This document shows positions 3,404 through 6,204 of a DNA stretch of 6,204 nt, piece by piece. A program made the translations under genes and the position numbers. This DNA comes from an uncultured Granulosicoccaceae bacterium. Lineage in GTDB: Bacteria > Pseudomonadota > Gammaproteobacteria > Granulosicoccales > Granulosicoccaceae. The stretch spans positions 1-6,204 of the forward strand of contig CALFBL010000168.1 of NCBI GenBank assembly GCA_937951695.1, read 5' to 3'. The notes beneath the pieces were generated by a model. The model was not told the DNA's origin and searched no databases. It was given only the letters and a program-made list of their open reading frames with translations. Each line of letters starts with the position of its first letter. Within the stretch, counting starts at the first letter, position 1.

Positions 3404-4625
3404 AAGACACGGTTGAAAACTGGAAACCAGTCTGGTTCCCGAATCCCCGACGGATGAGACGATTCGCGCCTCCTATCCCGGAAACGCGTTCGAAGTAGCG
3501 TTGGCACATCGCCAGTTCGAGCGGAAAAGCCCTGCGCAAGAACGGGGTCGCATCTGCCCCGACTTCAAGTTTCACAGTCCGGAAGTTGACTGCGCCTGAC
3601 GCAGGAGAGAGACGAAAAGAAATATTCCCCGTCGCCGATTGTGGCACATCAACCGAGATAGAACTCACGCCTACCCCGCTTGCGTTCGCAAGCGTACCTG
3701 CGGCGCCACCGACATCGACAAGCAGATCACCTCCATCAAGACCCGAAACACTCACCGTGACCGTTTTACCGGCAAGCGACGGGGCCTCCAAAACTTGCAC
3801 AACTTCACCCGATGCAAGAGACACAACATCATCGACGACGGAGAGGTCGGCTCCCGTCGTCCCGGATTTCCATCGGTCATACCCATACGTCTGGGCTGCA
3901 AGTGCGCCACCTGCAAACACCCTCTGGTTGATCTGAAAATCACCGTTGATCAGCAAGTTTTCCCGGGCGTGCAAGGTTGAGTGCGGAAACGACACTCCTC
4001 CAGTCTCATGACTGATTACAATTGCATCGCGAAACAATGTCCCGTCAGCGCTGACCTTGAAATGAAAGTCGTCATCCCCTGCAAGTCCCACCTCCGCCCG
4101 CGCAGAGAATCCAGTTTGATAAACCTGGCTTGCCGTGTCGGTGGATACTGCCTTGTTGATCACCTGCCGGTGATCCCCCCCGTCGTGATTGAACAACGAC
4201 GCTGGAGATGAAACAGAAAGGCGGTTCGTGACGTCGGCAACAGCATTCACACCGACAAGGTCGGCAGGATTGATCGCCCCGCTTCCGCCACCGACGACGT
4301 GCCAAGAGGTTCCGGACCAAACGAATACCGAATTTTCATCCTCAACCCAGATCAACCAGCCAGGTTGCGGGGTATGAAACGCCCAGGCACCATCCTGCCA
4401 GACAGCAAGTTGCCCATCCCTGCCAGTCCAGCCACCTAGCCCACCATCCGCCACGAGATAACGATCGCCGTCTTCCGTGGCTGACGGTGGTGTATTTAAA
4501 TCGCGATCACGTACAGAGATCTGCACCAGCGCATCCAAAGCGCGCAACGCCTCGTTGTGCGTAACGTGTTTTTGCGCCTGAGCAGCTTCGAGATAACTCA
4601 ATTCAAGATTTGGTGTACGTGCCAT
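3288..4625 (-). CDS. DUF2793 tail fibre / head-spike-like protein, C-terminus replaced at the junction
   Basis: The start is taken as ATG 4625-4623, giving the family N-terminus MARTPNLELSYLEAAQAQKH and THNEALRALDALV. The DUF2793 domain covers about 1-113, with the Trp-rich GW..RDGQLAVWQDGAW and PGWLIWVEDENSVFVWSG segments. A linker is followed at about 222 by ENLLINGDFQINQR and YGYDRWKSG, usual for phage fibre C-terminal regions, then a beta-rich putative carbohydrate-binding part (about 260-355) and LELAMCQRYFERV (369-381). Such proteins bind host surface polysaccharide; DUF2793 proteins near GTA tail genes include head spikes. Only residues 1-409 (3399-4625) are genuine. The last 36 residues are plasmid sequence read antisense to the small ORF, and the true C-terminus is missing. 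The gene follows the ORFg15-like stop by 4 bases, so the two are in one operon. Confidence 0.82.
   Translation of the reverse strand: MARTPNLELSYLEAAQAQKHVTHNEALRALDALVQISVRDRDLNTPPSATEDGDRYLVADGGLGGWTGRDGQLAVWQDGAWAFHTPQPGWLIWVEDENSVFVWSGTSWHVVGGGSGAINPADLVGVNAVADVTNRLSVSSPASLFNHDGGDHRQVINKAVSTDTASQVYQTGFSARAEVGLAGDDDFHFKVSADGTLFRDAIVISHETGGVSFPHSTLHARENLLINGDFQINQRVFAGGALAAQTYGYDRWKSGTTGADLSVVDDVVSLASGEVVQVLEAPSLAGKTVTVSVSGLDGGDLLVDVGGAAGTLANASGVGVSSISVDVPQSATGNISFRLSPASGAVNFRTVKLEVGADATPFLRRAFPLELAMCQRYFERVSGIGGANRLIRRGFGNQTGFQFSTVSFSTLRVARDKWPRIVRPKGGRIRPDRPTIGGRFRGQLR
3298..3398. repeat. 101-bp direct repeat, copy B (plasmid end overlap)
   Basis: Identical to 1-101. Upstream of it the sequence runs naturally from rep into the small ORF. 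Downstream it changes at once to GC-rich sequence antisense to a tail gene. This marks the closure point of a 3297-bp circle. The final T (3398) could belong to either side. Confidence 0.95.
3398..3399. other. Plasmid/chromosome junction, probable assembly chimera
   Basis: Left of this point the sequence is plasmid; right of it is an alphaproteobacterial tail gene region. Two genes are broken at the same base: the small plasmid ORF (+) and the DUF2793 gene (-). No target-site duplication, inverted repeat or integrase gene marks an insertion event. Confidence 0.8.
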
Positions 4626-4645
4626 GAGACTAGACAATGACCTCC
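4623..4645 (-). promoter_or_regulatory. Shine-Dalgarno and stop/start junction of the two tail genes
   Basis: On the - strand GGAGG (4645-4641) is followed by a TTG (4637-4635) only 3 bases away and by the ATG (4625-4623) 15 bases away; the upstream stop TAG (4632-4630) lies between them. Neither spacing is ideal. Family alignment favours the ATG, with ribosomes passing from the upstream gene. Confidence 0.45.
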
Positions 4646-6204
4646 AACGGTGTTCCGCGTCCGTAGACGGAACTCATCTGAAAAACGGACAGGCTAAAGG
4701 TTTCAGGCACATTGCTCCCCCAATCACTCGCCTGATCGGCGAATGTGTACAGAATCTGAGTAGAGGAACTCGTCAGCGTTCGCACAACAGTTTCACCGTC
4801 GAGAATGTCAATTTCATAGGCTTCGACGTCTTCACCAAGAGGCACTTCAACGTTGGCCCAGTTGTCCCCTCCCACACGTGTCCGACGGATCCATGAAAAC
4901 AGGGTGCCATGCGCATTGTCTCGACGTGACAGGTGCGCCGGTCTGTAGGGGGCCAGTCCAGCGCCCGTGAACGCATGAACAGCAGTTCGATATGTCAGGT
5001 GCCCCAACGGACGATTGGCTGGTCCCCAGGTCCACGTATATGGCAAGTCCCGATCGTCCCCGTTGAGCGACAATGGTACAACAGCCTCATCAAGAAGAAC
5101 GAACAGCGCACCAGCAGGCAACGGCTGCTCCGATAAATGCTCCGTTCCGGATTGTCCCCGCAAACATTGCCTCAACGCATAGGTTTGATCCGCAACAAGC
5201 TCAGCAGAGCGAAATTGAATGATTTCCCATGCACCGGAAGCATGCTGAATCGCAGCAAGATTGCCACCATTCAAAACCGCAACTTCCGTCAATCCAGCCA
5301 ACGCCCCACGCTCAAGCTGCACAGTAAGTGTCTCCGCATAATGCCACCGCCCCGTGACGACCGATGGATCCGTTGCAAAAACAACCCCGGTCGTCGCTGC
5401 ACGCGTCGCACTGGCAAAAAGCTCAAACCCGTCTACCCCACCGGAGCGATAAAGAGAGACGCGTCCCGGCCACGGCGAACCACTGGCAGCAAACCACCCC
5501 AGAGAAGTATTACTGACAGAACCAAACTGCGGGAGATCAAGAAAGTACGCGTTCACAGGGCCAATCGCCAGAATAATAGGTTCGGCAACGTCTTCTTCAA
5601 TAGACGTAGAAACAGAAAATACATCTGGTGAGATCGAGCGTGCTTCGATGTCTGCAACTTGCCCCGCAGTTACCGCGGTAATGCGATGCAACTCGGGACC
5701 ACCCGGGCCAACAAGTGCAACGCTGTCGCTTGGCTCTACGGCCAGCCTGCTTGGAGGCAACTTGAACTTCGACGTGTCGCGTGCTTGCCAGGTATCATGC
5801 AACCAATGCTCTGCAATAAGTCGAGCCTGAGAGCGATCCATAACGAGAGGTAAATCCGCCGTCGCAACACGCGAACTGACTGTCTCCAATCGCCGCGATT
5901 CCTGCGCGTCTCTTTCATAGTCGCCAGCTTCAACGATCGTGCTCAGTTTGACCGATGCCGGCAGGTCCGTTTCCTGTGCCCGTATTATGGAACACAATGA
6001 TCCACCCGATTTTTCCTCTACAAGATCATCATGATCAAGCGTCAGCGCTGTGTCCGATTGTCCCCGATGGCAAAATCGCAATCGACCACCCGTCTCAAAA
6101 CCATCGAAGAAGAACGCAAGCTCCAACGGTTGCAGCGCTTGCCGCGCAGACATCAAACGCTCAATGACCAGTCCATGTAAAGTTCCCTCAAGCTTTGAAG
6201 CATC
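4630..6204 (-). CDS. GTA ORFg15-like baseplate / host-specificity tail protein, C-terminal 524 residues (5' end beyond window)
   Basis: The frame is open to the right edge, reading DASKLEGTLHGLVIERLMSA from 6204, so the apparent TTG/ATG starts at 6156 and 6153 are internal. The fragment matches the second half of the roughly 1300-aa ORFg15 product (Rcc01698-type) of alphaproteobacterial GTAs. It begins in the Phage-tail_3-like region (ALQPLELAFFFDGFETGGRLRF), passes through SRLAVEPSDSVAL and AQVADIEARSISPD-type beta-rich stretches, and ends in the characteristic C-terminal domain with GPANRPLGH, SWIRRTRVGGDNW (437-449), VPLGEDVEAYEIDILDG and YGRGTPLEVIV. In GTAs and related siphophages this protein sits at the tail tip and contacts the recipient cell envelope. 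It is followed after 4 bases by the DUF2793 gene. A related prophage tail gene cannot be excluded. No frameshift or internal stop is seen. Confidence 0.88.
   Translation of the reverse strand, partial: DASKLEGTLHGLVIERLMSARQALQPLELAFFFDGFETGGRLRFCHRGQSDTALTLDHDDLVEEKSGGSLCSIIRAQETDLPASVKLSTIVEAGDYERDAQESRRLETVSSRVATADLPLVMDRSQARLIAEHWLHDTWQARDTSKFKLPPSRLAVEPSDSVALVGPGGPELHRITAVTAGQVADIEARSISPDVFSVSTSIEEDVAEPIILAIGPVNAYFLDLPQFGSVSNTSLGWFAASGSPWPGRVSLYRSGGVDGFELFASATRAATTGVVFATDPSVVTGRWHYAETLTVQLERGALAGLTEVAVLNGGNLAAIQHASGAWEIIQFRSAELVADQTYALRQCLRGQSGTEHLSEQPLPAGALFVLLDEAVVPLSLNGDDRDLPYTWTWGPANRPLGHLTYRTAVHAFTGAGLAPYRPAHLSRRDNAHGTLFSWIRRTRVGGDNWANVEVPLGEDVEAYEIDILDGETVVRTLTSSSTQILYTFADQASDWGSNVPETFSLSVFQMSSVYGRGTPLEVIV

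Noticed and set aside
5137..5631. A 164-codon reading frame on the + strand in the tail gene
   Set aside because: It is antisense to the well-conserved ORFg15-like protein, is strongly Arg-rich as expected for an antisense shadow of GC-rich DNA, and has no ribosome-binding site.
6151..6156. TTG/ATG at 6156/6153 as the start of the large tail protein
   Set aside because: The frame continues open to the window edge with family-like sequence (LEGTLHGLVIERL), so these are internal codons.

Overview
The window appears to join two unrelated pieces of DNA. Positions 1 to about 3398 look like one complete small circular plasmid, written out linearly with its ends overlapping. Positions 3399 to 6204 look like part of an alphaproteobacterial chromosome carrying gene transfer agent (GTA) or prophage tail genes. 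The main evidence is an exact 101-base direct repeat (1-101 = 3298-3398). Closing the circle at the repeat gives a plasmid of 3297 bp. It also restores a small open reading frame that starts at the end of rep (3284) and finishes at 127. At the second repeat copy this frame and the antisense tail gene are both cut at the same base. The simplest reading is an assembly chimera. A true integration is possible but less likely.

Plasmid module (all genes on +, circular order): the end of a small acidic protein (to 127); a 405-base non-coding stretch with a terminator-like hairpin, two overlapping palindromes, an A-rich tract and three operator-like palindromes over a promoter; a 93-aa probable ribbon-helix-helix DNA-binding protein (533-814); a hairpin-rich candidate transfer origin (822-939) containing a pMV158-like nick sequence; a MOBV-type relaxase with a long C-terminal coiled coil (950-2167); a theta-type origin with DnaA boxes, an AT-rich tract and four 23-bp iterons (2328-2540); and a Rep_3 family initiator (2586-3287). 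This is a minimal mobilizable plasmid with its own initiator. It has no conjugation apparatus, resistance or other cargo gene, so it would depend on a helper for mating-pair formation. The relaxase and Rep families occur widely in bacteria, and the host cannot be fixed from the sequence.

Chromosomal module (both genes on -): the C-terminal 524 residues of a GTA ORFg15-like baseplate/host-specificity protein (4630 to beyond 6204), followed after 4 bases by a DUF2793 spike/fibre-type protein (start 4625) that loses its natural C-terminus at the junction. The large protein closely resembles alphaproteobacterial GTA ORFg15, and the base and codon composition is visibly more GC-rich than the plasmid half. 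This points to an alphaproteobacterium for this half only.

No CRISPR array, rRNA, tRNA or insertion sequence was seen. The most interesting parts are the oriT/MOBV relaxase pair with a base-level nick prediction, the three-operator control region of the small regulator, and the translationally coupled micro-ORF after rep.
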